Assembly: GCA_965660935.1 (NCBI GenBank)
Contig: CBFIBR010000016.1
Coordinates: 1-45,924, forward strand
Source: UBA1172 sp002457135
GTDB lineage: Bacteria > Pseudomonadota > Alphaproteobacteria > Puniceispirillales > UBA1172
DNA length: 45,924 bases
Direction: 5' to 3'
In this document: positions 24,103 to 31,920 of the stretch, one piece after another
Layout of the letters: each line of letters opens with the position of its first letter
Position numbering within the stretch: the first letter of the stretch is position 1
The notes under the pieces: generated by a model
Told to the model about the DNA's origin: nothing
The model's database searches: none
What the model saw: only the letters and a program-made list of their open reading frames with translations
Translations under genes and position numbers: made by a program

Positions 24103-25233
24103 ATGTTTGCAATCGAAGACACGCTCAAACCCATTGAAGAGGCCCGTGGGCTTCCAAGTCAACTCTATATCAACGAGAGCATGACCGAAACCGAACGCCA
24201 GCGCGTTTTTTTTGATAACTGGTCTGCCCTGACCAACGGTTATCGTGTTGCCGAGCCGGGATCGGTCCTGCCAATAGATTTTCTCGGTGTTCCGCTGCTT
24301 GTCGTGCGTAATCAGCAGGGTGAGATCAACGTTTTCCAGAATGTCTGCCGTCATCGTGGCATGAAGCTGGTGGACAAGCCGGGCAAGCTGAAAGGCCCGA
24401 TCACCTGCCCCTACCATGCCTGGGCCTATGACCTGAACGGCAAGCTGAAGGCAACGCCGCATGTTGGCGGCCCTGACATTCACCATCACGATGAAATCGA
24501 CCCGTCCCGGATGGGGCTGATTGAGGTGAGGTCACATTGCTGGCGCGATGTTGTGTTCATCAACATCAACGGCAATGCCGAGGCGTTTGAGACCGTCAAT
24601 GCCGAGCTGATGGAACGCTGGAAAGAGTTTGAGCAGCCGATCTATGCCGGCGGTGAGGATTCGCGCTTCTCGCTGGAGCTGAAAAGCAACTGGAAGCTGG
24701 CGATTGACAATTTCTGTGAAAGCTATCACCTGCCCTTCGTTCATCCTGAACTGAACACCTATTCAAAAATTGAGGATCACTATCATATCATGGGCGAAAG
24801 CGGCTTCGCCGGTCAGGGGACCATGGTCTATAACCCCTCGCTGAGCGGTGACAGGGTTTTCCCTGATTTCGCCGGTCTTTCAAGCCACTGGGACAAGGCC
24901 GCCGAATACATTGCCGTTTTCCCGAACCTGTTGTTGGGGGTGCATCGCGACCATGCGTTCAGCATCATTATTGAGCCGCGTGGCCATGACAGGCTCTATG
25001 AGCATGTTGAACTGTACTACGCCAGTGCCGAGGCTGCCGACAAGGATTTTGCCGAGCTGAGGGCCAGTAACGCAGCGCTCTGGAAAGTTGTTTTCAAGGA
25101 AGATATCGGGGTGGTTGAGGGCATGTTCGAAGGCCGGTTCGCCCCTGATTATGATGGCGGCAAATTTTCCCCTGTCATGGAACCCCCGACATGGCGTTTC
25201 CACCACTGGATCGCCCAGCACATGCTAAAGTGA
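24103..25233 (+). CDS. Rieske non-heme iron oxygenase, alpha subunit
   Basis: A 376-residue ring-hydroxylating or demethylating oxygenase. The Rieske [2Fe-2S] ligands are in CRHRG and CPYHAW (Cys-x-His ... Cys-x2-His, 17 between), within the first 110 residues. The mononuclear iron site lies in NWKLAIDNFCESYHLPFVHPE. The sequence resembles the carnitine/betaine/choline-type oxygenases as much as aromatic dioxygenases, so the substrate is open. ATG 24103 has a GGAGG site eight bases upstream. There is no reductase or ferredoxin gene nearby. The start is only 30 bp from that of divergent selO. Confidence 0.9.
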   Translation: MFAIEDTLKPIEEARGLPSQLYINESMTETERQRVFFDNWSALTNGYRVAEPGSVLPIDFLGVPLLVVRNQQGEINVFQNVCRHRGMKLVDKPGKLKGPITCPYHAWAYDLNGKLKATPHVGGPDIHHHDEIDPSRMGLIEVRSHCWRDVVFININGNAEAFETVNAELMERWKEFEQPIYAGGEDSRFSLELKSNWKLAIDNFCESYHLPFVHPELNTYSKIEDHYHIMGESGFAGQGTMVYNPSLSGDRVFPDFAGLSSHWDKAAEYIAVFPNLLLGVHRDHAFSIIIEPRGHDRLYEHVELYYASAEAADKDFAELRASNAALWKVVFKEDIGVVEGMFEGRFAPDYDGGKFSPVMEPPTWRFHHWIAQHMLK

Positions 25234-25272
25234 TTTTATAATAGGCTGATATAACTTATTCAGAATGCTGAT

Positions 25273-25983
25273 CTATTCTTCGTAGATGCTGTCCAGCTTA
25301 CCGGTCAGCACATGGCTGGTGATGAACTGGGCCAGCTTTTCGATCTCACCGTAGAAGCGGGTTTGTTCCACCGATTTCAGCCCCAGGAAATTATGCGATG
25401 AATGCCGCACCACCGAATAATCACAGACCGGCGGGGCGATCACCACATTGAGCTCCCCTACCTTGTTGTAGAGCTGGGAGTAATCTTTCTGGTTGGGTGA
25501 CATCCGGTTTGGCACCACGATGATATGCGGGGTGATGCTGTCGTAATCAACTTTACGGCTGTCAATCTCCGCAATGTAATCAATCGTCGGTGCCATATCG
25601 GTCCAGGACAGTGAGGTCGGGATGATCATGGTGTTGCAGAGCAGTGCAACCTGCCAGATATTGCCGATCCGGCCCGCCGCGCTGTCAATGATCACAATGC
25701 TGTCTTCATCCATCAGGTGCGATTTGATCACGCCGTCAATGGTGGAAAGAACAGCGCCGTCAAAACGGTCACCAATAGGCATGAAACGGATACGGTCTTC
25801 TGGAAGCAGGCCCTTCATCATTGATGATGACGTTGCTTGGGGGTCAGTGTCAATCATCATGATGTCGAGTTCGGGCTTAATTGTCTTCAGCATATCTACG
25901 GTAAACATGCAGAGAGTGCTTTTCCCAACACCCCCTTTCATATTTCCAAAGAAAATACCCTTACCCGGCAGTCCATTAATCAT
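25273..25983 (-). CDS. orphan ParA/MinD-family ATPase
   Basis: A 236-residue deviant-Walker ATPase that could position cargo on the nucleoid or membrane. The deviant Walker A is KGGVGKST (16-23), the A' motif DTDPQA (45-50), and the Walker B region IVIIDSAAG has SAAG where most relatives have PPG. It lacks an N-terminal helix-turn-helix, as in small (type Ib-like) ParAs and cargo-specific orphans. No parB, minC/minE or parS-like array is adjacent. An inverted repeat lies upstream. It may be a partner of the PopZ-like and membrane proteins downstream. Confidence 0.88.
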   Translation of the reverse strand: MINGLPGKGIFFGNMKGGVGKSTLCMFTVDMLKTIKPELDIMMIDTDPQATSSSMMKGLLPEDRIRFMPIGDRFDGAVLSTIDGVIKSHLMDEDSIVIIDSAAGRIGNIWQVALLCNTMIIPTSLSWTDMAPTIDYIAEIDSRKVDYDSITPHIIVVPNRMSPNQKDYSQLYNKVGELNVVIAPPVCDYSVVRHSSHNFLGLKSVEQTRFYGEIEKLAQFITSHVLTGKLDSIYEE

Positions 25984-26040
25984 CTCATAGGCCCGATCTC
26001 TAAATTTCTAAAATATACGACAATCTAACATAGTCAAGAA

Positions 26041-26059
26041 TTAAGGAATTACGCCTTAA
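26041..26059. promoter_or_regulatory. inverted repeat upstream of the ParA-like gene
   Basis: TTAAGG-N7-CCTTAA is a perfect 6+6 inverted repeat centred about 67 bp upstream of the ParA-like start, in an AT-rich promoter-like stretch. It could be an operator for self-regulation. The repeat is seen; its use is inferred. Confidence 0.35.
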
Positions 26060-26101
26060 AAGTTACCTATGCCCAGGAATTATTGATACCATTATATACG
26101 A

Positions 26102-26287
26102 TCAATTTTCATGCCAGAACCACCTGTCCAATAAAAACTTATCGGGTGGCACAATTCCTAAAAAAGCAAGCCAAAGCGCCTGATCAGGCTCTGACGAGAC
26201 AGCTCTTTTATCCGGGGGCAGACGGTAAGCAATGGCAGAGGTGAAGATTAGGAAGTCGCGGGTATTAGCATCAATGAATAGACCCAT
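26102..26287 (-). CDS. short hypothetical frame
   Basis: A 61-residue frame (MGLFIDANTRDFLIFTSAIA...) with plausible codon use and a Trp/Phe-rich end, but no ribosome site I can point to and no known family. It may be a real small gene or a remnant. It is on the same strand as the ParA-like gene, ending 118 bp upstream of it. Confidence 0.25.
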   Translation of the reverse strand: MGLFIDANTRDFLIFTSAIAYRLPPDKRAVSSEPDQALWLAFLGIVPPDKFLLDRWFWHEN

Positions 26288-26380
26288 CAACTGATCATAC
26301 GAATTGGGTATGATATAGGTTGCGGTGGCCTAAACCCGTCCCGTCAACTGGCCTCTGGTGTGGTTAGAGGTAGATTGTTG

Positions 26381-26692
26381 TTAAACCAGCAGGGGTGATG
26401 CCATTTCACCTGAACGGTGTTCCTCCCTGCCACTGCGGCTTGCATGATGGAGACGGCGATGATTTAGATCACGTACCAGCGCGGGCAGCATCAGATCCTG
26501 CCGTGACCATGAGTTGGTCCCTGCCGCCTCAGCCAGTAGAGCGGACAGCATGTTGACGTAGAGTGATGTCAAGGATGGTGATAAACGCTGCTGTGACAAT
26601 TGCTGTAAGCGAGTTTCAACACATGACCAAATCCTTGTGCGTTCAAGCAGGAATACATTATGGAGGCCTTGTTCCGGCGAAACCCGCTTCAT
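26381..26692 (-). CDS. hypothetical helical protein
   Basis: A 103-residue frame from ATG 26692. Residues about 15-75 are leucine-rich and helical (LLERTRIWSCVETRLQQL, LYVNMLSALLAEAAG), and the C-terminus is Arg/His-rich. No signal peptide or known domain. The ribosome site is weak. It sits in a stretch of decayed sequence, so it may itself be a remnant. A start at TTG 26725 is possible. Confidence 0.3.
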   Translation of the reverse strand: MKRVSPEQGLHNVFLLERTRIWSCVETRLQQLSQQRLSPSLTSLYVNMLSALLAEAAGTNSWSRQDLMLPALVRDLNHRRLHHASRSGREEHRSGEMASPLLV

Positions 26693-26816
26693 TCCAGCAC
26701 CGCAAAAATTCTGGCTTGTTGACAAGGCAGAATTATCCTCGCCAGAGGGTTTAGGAAACGGCTGATATGGCGTTGCAGATTACCTGGTTAAGGGATGGCC
26801 ATGCCCGACTGCCGAA

Positions 26817-27056
26817 ATGCCCGGGGCTGTCACGATATTGGCATTCCCTGTTCTGGACCGGATGATCCTGCATCTGCCGATCATCATTGCCCTTGATGGA
26901 ATAGAGCTTATGCTCAGCCAGCTTATATACTGACCTGTTACGTTCATATCGGCGTTCACCGGCATGATTCCGACCATGGTGCTTCTGATCCTTATCTACG
27001 CCTATATTTTTTTCCGGGGTGAGGACGGGTTCGGAACAGGTGATCTATGGCTGTAG
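26817..27056 (+). pseudogene. possible membrane-protein remnant with an in-frame TGA
   Basis: Reading frame from ATG 26817 gives MPGAVTILAFPVLDRM and LPIIIALDGIELMLSQLIY, then TGA (26931-26933), and the same frame goes on PVTFISAFTGM and IPTMVLLILIYAYIFFRGED to a TAG at 27054. Both sides look like membrane helices, the second strongly. I cannot name the family. One nonsense change in an otherwise coherent frame suggests a decaying gene. Confidence 0.35.
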
Positions 27057-27336
27057 GGGTGGCGGGATGCAGGCTTTGGTTTGTTCTCAGGTTGCTGCTA
27101 TTACTTGTTTTTACCCAGATCAGGGCGACTTTTGGACTGGTCCTAATCGGCCCTTTAAAAGGAGGACAAGCAAACCTCCCTTCTTTGTAGAATATTCATA
27201 AGTCTTGTGTTTATTTTCTGGCCGATCATCAATATATTGTTAAATAATATCTTATTATTATTCGTGAATGAGGTTTTCGTGGTAGCCAAGGCTGCATTTC
27301 GGTATGGCCTTTATTAAATAAAAATGGTGATAATCA

Positions 27337-27993
27337 GTGAATAAGCCTGAACAGAAAACGGAATTGCTTAACCGCATAGAAGACCTGTGGATTGATGCAG
27401 CATCGATACTCACACAGGAAGAACGGCTAGACGCTATATCCACGCTTGCCAACTCTTCTAAAGCGCCTTCCAATAGAAAGGATCAATCCATCAAGGAACG
27501 CATCCAGCGGCTGATGCAAGATGCTGAAACACTTTCGACCCCGGTTAATTATGAGAGTGATGATGACCTTAAGGATGAAATCAGCAGGGCCATTGCAGCT
27601 AATTTTCGCCGATCCGACAAGAACAATTCCTCTGAACCCGATTCCATTTTGGATGCTGAACATTGCGATGCGCCCCAGCCTGGCATTGAGGCTAATAATG
27701 TTCAGCATGCAGCAGCAGAAGATGATCAATCCCACCCAGACGAGCAAGCTGAAGACTCTGCCAGGGATGAATTTGATCAGGTGAAAGCGGGTTTTGAGAC
27801 AGTTGCACGCCTGCATCCACCTCTTTCAGACAACCGTATTCCTGATAGTCCCGAATATGCTTTTAGCGAAGGATTTACTCATCTGGTCCGTATTATTGTT
27901 CAACAATACATGGATGATGATTTTGAAACAGCGATCATTAACTCAGTCAGAGATGAAATTCGTGCTTATTACATAAACCGGTCCAAAGACTGA
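27337..27993 (+). CDS. acidic protein with helical ends; PopZ-like layout
   Basis: A 218-residue protein starting at GTG 27337. Residues 1-65 are helical and mixed-charge (ELLNRIEDLWIDAASIL). About 85-155 form an acidic, Ala/Pro/Gln-containing, probably disordered linker. The last ~45 residues are a helical block (HLVRIIVQQYMDDDFETAII, then VRDEIRAY). Alphaproteobacterial PopZ polar organisers have the same plan of helical N-terminus, acidic linker and C-terminal oligomerising helices, but the N-terminal MEEILASIRRII motif is missing and the C-terminal match is weak. I therefore do not assign it. The ribosome site is poor. Its neighbours are a ParA-like gene and a membrane protein. Confidence 0.55.
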   Translation: MNKPEQKTELLNRIEDLWIDAASILTQEERLDAISTLANSSKAPSNRKDQSIKERIQRLMQDAETLSTPVNYESDDDLKDEISRAIAANFRRSDKNNSSEPDSILDAEHCDAPQPGIEANNVQHAAAEDDQSHPDEQAEDSARDEFDQVKAGFETVARLHPPLSDNRIPDSPEYAFSEGFTHLVRIIVQQYMDDDFETAIINSVRDEIRAYYINRSKD

Positions 27994-27996
27994 AAT

Positions 27997-28275
27997 ATGA
28001 CTTTGTTGTTTGAATCGAATGAGCCTTTTTGTCAGGTTTTGTATAAAAAATATCCTTATGTATGTATTCCCCAATTATTCCTGATCAGGAGTTTCAATAA
28101 ACTGGTCCGCAATATATCGATAACCAGTCTGCAAACTGCATTCCTGCTGGTTGGTGAGGATAATTTCGAAAACAGCATTTTTGAAATTATGGTTCCGCTA
28201 GTACCAACGATTATTGACCCAGCTATCGGCATGCTTCAATCAATCTCAGTACTCATTACCACGGAAAAGAATTGA
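27997..28275 (+). CDS. hypothetical hydrophobic frame after the PopZ-like gene
   Basis: A 92-residue frame starting 3 bp after the stop of the PopZ-like gene. It is rich in Phe, Ile and Val (ISITSLQTAFLLVGEDNF and IFEIMVPLVPTIIDPAIG), and the spacing would suit a coupled gene. No family is recognisable and there is no clear ribosome site. It could equally be a chance frame in AT-rich DNA. Confidence 0.3.
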   Translation: MTLLFESNEPFCQVLYKKYPYVCIPQLFLIRSFNKLVRNISITSLQTAFLLVGEDNFENSIFEIMVPLVPTIIDPAIGMLQSISVLITTEKN

Positions 28276-28325
28276 ATGTCGAAAACCACAATAAATAACG
28301 TTGGAAAAAATTCCAGAAAATGAAA

Positions 28326-28787
28326 TCAGCTAAATGTCTGGGCTTTTTCATAGAGAATGCGAGTTTCGGCGACATAAACATCAGCGTTGATATGGCCGCT
28401 GGAATACAATTCCTTGAGCGCGAGCATTTCGGTTTCAATGCTCGACAGCGTCATTCTCTCATCACCCAGTTCCATCACGCTAGAATGCTTGGTTCCGACC
28501 ACTTCAGAAGCTGTCAACTCAACCAGGGTGGTTTTGACGGATGGCGCTTTTTTACCAGATTTTTTATCCTTAGCCTTGCCATCGCTCAACTTTTTGGGGC
28601 CGCCGCTGACCATCAACAACATTAGAGAAAGGATGATTATAACCAACAAGCAGCCAACGCCAATTATCAACAGCTTGATCACTTCAGGTTCAATCTGAAA
28701 ACCAAACTGTACGATAAGGATCTCATTCAACCGTTCACTCTGAGTATTAACCATAGATGCAAGGGGTATGATGACCGTGTCTTTCAT
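28326..28787 (-). CDS. one-pass membrane protein with SHOCT-like C-terminus
   Basis: A 153-residue protein. Residues 1-36 precede one strong membrane helix (about 37-60), followed by a Lys/Gly-rich cytoplasmic linker (SDGKAKDKKSGKK). The last ~35 residues (TEMLALKELYSSGHINADVY, then AETRILYEKA) resemble the short SHOCT oligomerisation motif, LKELxxxGxITxxEYxxxKxxLL. ATG 28787 has GGAGG (28803-28799) upstream; the frame extends to GTG 28835. It converges with the PopZ-like gene. Its role is unknown; it could anchor a complex at the membrane. Confidence 0.6.
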   Translation of the reverse strand: MKDTVIIPLASMVNTQSERLNEILIVQFGFQIEPEVIKLLIIGVGCLLVIIILSLMLLMVSGGPKKLSDGKAKDKKSGKKAPSVKTTLVELTASEVVGTKHSSVMELGDERMTLSSIETEMLALKELYSSGHINADVYVAETRILYEKAQTFS

Positions 28788-28887
28788 GGGCGATACAGCC
28801 TCCGGAAGTATCAAGGGCATGGTGTTGCCAATCACAACTATACCGAATTAAAAATTATCATCGATATCGTGTATAGACAATAGAGTC

Positions 28888-29001
28888 ATGGCTTTTGCGC
28901 TGTCAACGATCGCAAAGATGCTTAGGCCCATTGGTTGCCAGCCTTATATCGTTGTTGCGCTGAAAATCTACCTTGAGGCTGTTAGTGTGGTTGAATTGTA
29001 G
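28888..29001 (+). CDS. micro-ORF of unclear status
   Basis: A 37-residue frame, MAFALSTIAKMLRPIGCQPY onward, ending LEAVSVVEL. It has plausible composition but no ribosome site or family. It lies in the gene-poor stretch before the EamA gene and may be a remnant. Confidence 0.2.
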   Translation: MAFALSTIAKMLRPIGCQPYIVVALKIYLEAVSVVEL

Positions 29002-29103
29002 TTTTCTGGCTACCGGATCGACGTTACTGCGATGCACAGCAGCAGCCTACTATGACAGTTGGATTTCAAAAAAATTCAGCGCAGTCAGGACATGATTTCT
29101 TAG

Positions 29104-29304
29104 ACGGTAAGGGTGCTGAAAAGAGAGACTGGATTGAACTTGGAGGATGTGGTGATCAGCATTCCCAGCCAGATAATCCTGACCCAGATCATCAACCTGT
29201 CCTAAATGAGCATCAAGCAACCAGCGCGGATGATCGCGCTGCTCCGTCAGCTTGAGGGGATGGAGGATTACCCGGAGGGGCTTGCCACCTATTATCGCGG
29301 GTAA
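29104..29304 (+). pseudogene. possible gene remnant with an in-frame stop
   Basis: One frame reads RVLKRETGLNLEDVVISIPS and QIILTQIINLS to a TAA at 29203-29205, then continues at once with MSIKQPARMIALLRQLEG and MEDYPEGLATYYRG to TAA 29302. Both parts have coding-like composition. The second part alone would make a 32-residue peptide from ATG 29206. It reads as a decayed gene end; the family is not recognised. Confidence 0.3.
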
Positions 29305-29317
29305 CCAAACCCCTGAT

Positions 29318-30247
29318 CTAGTTCAGCCCTTTACGGAAGGCGGTCAGCCGGGATGTGAGGGTCCAGGGAAAATCACCTGCCCCCCGGGTCAGGAACAGCC
29401 CGAGGATGATGATCGACATGGCCATAACGGTTTCAGGCATGATAACCTCATCCAGCCAAGTATTGCCGATCAGGATGGCAAAAACAGGGATCAGGTAGCC
29501 GACATAGGAAACAAAACCGTAACCCGCCCTCTTGATCAGGAGGTAGCGCAGATAGAAAGCAACCCCTGATGGCATCAGCCCGAGCCAGAGCAATGCCAGC
29601 CATGCCTCAGTCGAGATGCCGGAAAATTCAGGCGTGGTCCCGCTCATCAACAGGATGGGCAGCATAAAAGCAGAGGATGAAACCAGCACCACGGCGGCGA
29701 TCACCTCAGACGTGATCCGGGGCAGTTTCTTGGCCATCAGCCCGCCGGTGGCATAGCAAATACTGGCAATAATCACCAACAGCGGATAGATTATGCCCGC
29801 CCCGCCAATACCATCAACCCCTGCCCTCAAGAGCCAGACAGTAGCCACAAACCCGATCAAAATACCGATCATCTTGCCGCGATTGATCTTTTCATCATCG
29901 GTCATGAAATGACCCATCAGAATCGCCACCATCGGGCTGACTGTCATCAGCATACCGGTCATGCTGGAGGTAATTTTCTGTTCGGCAAAGGCAATCAGCA
30001 TGAACGGCACGGCCGTGGAGATGATCCCGGTCAGCACCAGCCAGATCCAGTCCCGCCTGTTATCGGGCCATTGCGCGGAACGGATGACACTGATGATCGC
30101 CAGCATCAGGGCAGCACCGATGGTGCAGCGGCAGACCACCAGAAAAATCGGCCCCACCTCAAGCACAGCAATCTTGATCATGGAAAAGGCTGAAGACCAG
30201 ATCAGCGACAATGCGAGTAACAGGGGAATATCCCAGATCCGTGACAA
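29318..30247 (-). CDS. EamA/DMT-family transporter
   Basis: A 309-residue inner-membrane protein with about ten hydrophobic helices in two EamA repeats (first repeat starting LALSLIWSSAFSMIKIAV; second at PLLVIIASICYATGGLMAKK). The family exports amino acids, metabolites or other small solutes; the substrate cannot be inferred. It starts 19 bp after the DksA/TraR-type gene, so HIT, DksA-type and EamA genes form a minus-strand unit. Confidence 0.9.
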   Translation of the reverse strand: MSRIWDIPLLLALSLIWSSAFSMIKIAVLEVGPIFLVVCRCTIGAALMLAIISVIRSAQWPDNRRDWIWLVLTGIISTAVPFMLIAFAEQKITSSMTGMLMTVSPMVAILMGHFMTDDEKINRGKMIGILIGFVATVWLLRAGVDGIGGAGIIYPLLVIIASICYATGGLMAKKLPRITSEVIAAVVLVSSSAFMLPILLMSGTTPEFSGISTEAWLALLWLGLMPSGVAFYLRYLLIKRAGYGFVSYVGYLIPVFAILIGNTWLDEVIMPETVMAMSIIILGLFLTRGAGDFPWTLTSRLTAFRKGLN

Positions 30248-30266
30248 AACCCTGGCTACCCCGCTT

Positions 30267-30608
30267 TCAGGTTTGTTTTATGCAGTCGACGCAACGCGTT
30301 ACCGCAGGGTCGCTTTGCAATCTCTTATAGGGAATGTCGTCACCACAGACAAGGCAATAGCCGTAATCATCGGTGGTGATGCGTTGCAGGGCGGCATCCA
30401 CCACCTTCAGCCGTGTCCGGCGGCGTTCTTCACGGGCCAGGTCCATGCTCTGCTGCTGGATGGCATCCATTCGTGACAGCCGCCCCACGGATTGCTGATC
30501 CAGTTCGACCGGCATGCGATCATCACGTGTTGCCTGGCTTAACGCCATCAGCTCATCGCGTTCAGCCTCAAGCGACTGGCGCAGGTGTTCACGGTCCGCA
30601 TCGCGCAT
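30267..30608 (-). CDS. DksA/TraR-type zinc-finger protein
   Basis: A 113-residue protein with a helical coiled-coil first half (LRQSLEAERDELMALS, DLAREERRRTRLKVVDAAL) and a C4 zinc finger, CLVCGDDIPYKRLQSD then CVDC. Family members bind RNA polymerase through its secondary channel. It is shorter than canonical DksA (about 150 residues) and lacks the DxxDxA coiled-coil tip, so it is a TraR/YbiI-like relative rather than a proven DksA. Its ATG shares one base with the HIT gene stop. Confidence 0.88.
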   Translation of the reverse strand: MRDADREHLRQSLEAERDELMALSQATRDDRMPVELDQQSVGRLSRMDAIQQQSMDLAREERRRTRLKVVDAALQRITTDDYGYCLVCGDDIPYKRLQSDPAVTRCVDCIKQT

Positions 30609-31030
30609 CAGATCAGCTCATCCCTGAAACTGCCGGCGAGGTCATGGACGACAGCCAGTCTCCAGTCCATTTCGGCCTTGGTCATGGTCTGGGCGGCCCC
30701 GTGACCCCATACAGGATCAGGCCAGGCAGCATCCCCCGGATTGCGGGCAACGATGTGAATATGCAGCATGGGAACGATATTGCCGATAGAGGCGACATTC
30801 ATTTTTTTGGCCCCGGTGGCGCGTTTGACACCGGCCGAGCAATGATGCACCAGCCTGGCCACCCTGGCGTGGGTGTATTCATCGAGATCATGCCAATCCA
30901 TCGCGGCCTCAACCTCAGGGACCACCAGCATCCAGAAATAGCGTTGATCCGGCATCAGCCGCAACTGGCACCGGCCAGCCCAGGCCGCCATGATCGTGTC
31001 TTTTTCAAGTCTCGGGTCCAATTTGAACAT
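30608..31030 (-). CDS. HIT-domain protein
   Basis: A 140-residue histidine-triad family protein, nucleotide hydrolase or transferase in fold. The triad region reads PMLHIHIVARNPGDAAWPDP; the first two His of HxHxHxx are present and the third position is Ala-Arg, a variant common in a proteobacterial subgroup with the AWPxPVWG tail. I chose ATG 31030 (MFKLDPRL); the longer frame to 31255 runs under the divergent metallopeptidase gene. It is coupled to the DksA-type gene by a one-base overlap. Confidence 0.9.
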   Translation of the reverse strand: MFKLDPRLEKDTIMAAWAGRCQLRLMPDQRYFWMLVVPEVEAAMDWHDLDEYTHARVARLVHHCSAGVKRATGAKKMNVASIGNIVPMLHIHIVARNPGDAAWPDPVWGHGAAQTMTKAEMDWRLAVVHDLAGSFRDELI

Positions 31031-31111
31031 AATTCTATTCCAGCAGAACACTAAAGCTGTGGCAAGCCTAACCAGTGTTGACCCGAATACCCCGAAACAG
31101 CATGATAAGGC

Positions 31112-31906
31112 ATGGTTTTCAGTCTGTTTACCCGAACCCTGCCAGCTACCGAATGGCGCAGTTTCATGCTTTCCGGCAAAACCTGCAAGGTTCGCATCAT
31201 GCGGCGGCGCAATGCCCGCCGTCTGACCATGCGTGTCCGGGACCGTTCGGTCCATGCCACGGTCCCGATTACCACCTCAATTGATGATATTGAACGCTTT
31301 CTGGCCAGCAATCAGGACTGGATTGATGATCAGTTGATGCAGGAACAACGCGCCATTGAAACCACCCTAAACGATAGTGGTGGGCCATCCGTGTTCTATC
31401 TGGGTGAATTGATGCAGGTGAGGCTTTGCCGTGATGAGAACCATCATGGCAAGGGCCGAATCGAGGTTGCCTATCATCAACTGACCATCCGGATCAGCGC
31501 CGACAGCACCATCAGGCCTGTCCGTGTTCTGGAACACTGGCTCAAATCACAGGCAAGGGATGCGATCAGGGCAGAGCTTGACGATGTCTTGCCGCTCCTC
31601 GATCAGGACCCGGTGCCTCTCTCTATCCGTGATCAGAAAACCCGGTGGGGGAGCTGTTCCAGCACACGTCGTCTATCCTTTAACTGGAGGCTGATCATGG
31701 CCCCTCCCGCCTGCCTGCGCTATGTGGTGGTGCATGAGGCGGCGCACCTCGTTCACCATGACCATTCGCCCCGTTTCTGGGGGCTGGTCGAAGAACTGAT
31801 GCCCAAATATCATCAATATCAACAATGGCTTCAACAGAATCAGGTTGCTCTTTTTGCCGATATTGATCATCGTCTTGGTACGCTCCACCCCGATGCAGCG
31901 CACTGA
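31112..31906 (+). CDS. YgjP-type (DUF45) metallopeptidase
   Basis: A 264-residue protein of the SprT-like YgjP/DUF45 family. The zinc site is VVHEAAHLVHHDHSPRFW: HEAAH plus a third His, with a downstream Trp typical of the family. Upstream are RRRNARRLTMRVRDRSV, TVPITTS, FLASNQDWI and RDQKTRWGSCSSTRRLSFNW, all family marks. The substrate is unknown; in some bacteria relatives sit with type I restriction genes, but none is here. ATG 31166 is an alternative start. It is followed 14 bp later by the EamA gene. Confidence 0.9.
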   Translation: MVFSLFTRTLPATEWRSFMLSGKTCKVRIMRRRNARRLTMRVRDRSVHATVPITTSIDDIERFLASNQDWIDDQLMQEQRAIETTLNDSGGPSVFYLGELMQVRLCRDENHHGKGRIEVAYHQLTIRISADSTIRPVRVLEHWLKSQARDAIRAELDDVLPLLDQDPVPLSIRDQKTRWGSCSSTRRLSFNWRLIMAPPACLRYVVVHEAAHLVHHDHSPRFWGLVEELMPKYHQYQQWLQQNQVALFADIDHRLGTLHPDAAH

Positions 31907-31920
31907 TCGAAAGGCCCCCC

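Larger units (their letters stand above)
25984..27336. other. gene-poor AT-rich stretch between the ParA-like and PopZ-like genes
   Basis: About 1.35 kb without a confident gene. It holds the inverted repeat at 26041, two weak minus-strand frames (26102-26287, 26381-26692), the broken membrane frame at 26817-27056, and about 280 bp before 27337 in which I see nothing clear apart from AT-rich promoter-like sequence. The look is that of accessory DNA in decay. Confidence 0.6.
28836..29317. other. gene-poor stretch before the EamA transporter
   Basis: About 480 bp with only the micro-ORF at 28888-29001 and the broken frame at 29104-29304. An imperfect inverted repeat (GATTACCCG 29266-29274 with CGGGTAACC 29298-29306) lies just past the stop of the minus-strand transporter gene, without a T-run. 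I see nothing else. Confidence 0.55.

Noticed and set aside
22624..24489. 621-residue form of SelO
   Set aside because: The extra 139 N-terminal residues are antisense to the oxygenase gene and do not resemble SelO; the normal start is ATG 24072.
26931..26933. TGA read as tryptophan or selenocysteine
   Set aside because: Other genes in the window use TGA as a normal stop, and no selenocysteine element is evident.
30608..31255. 215-residue form of the HIT protein
   Set aside because: The extension lies under the divergent metallopeptidase gene; the HIT family start fits ATG 31030.
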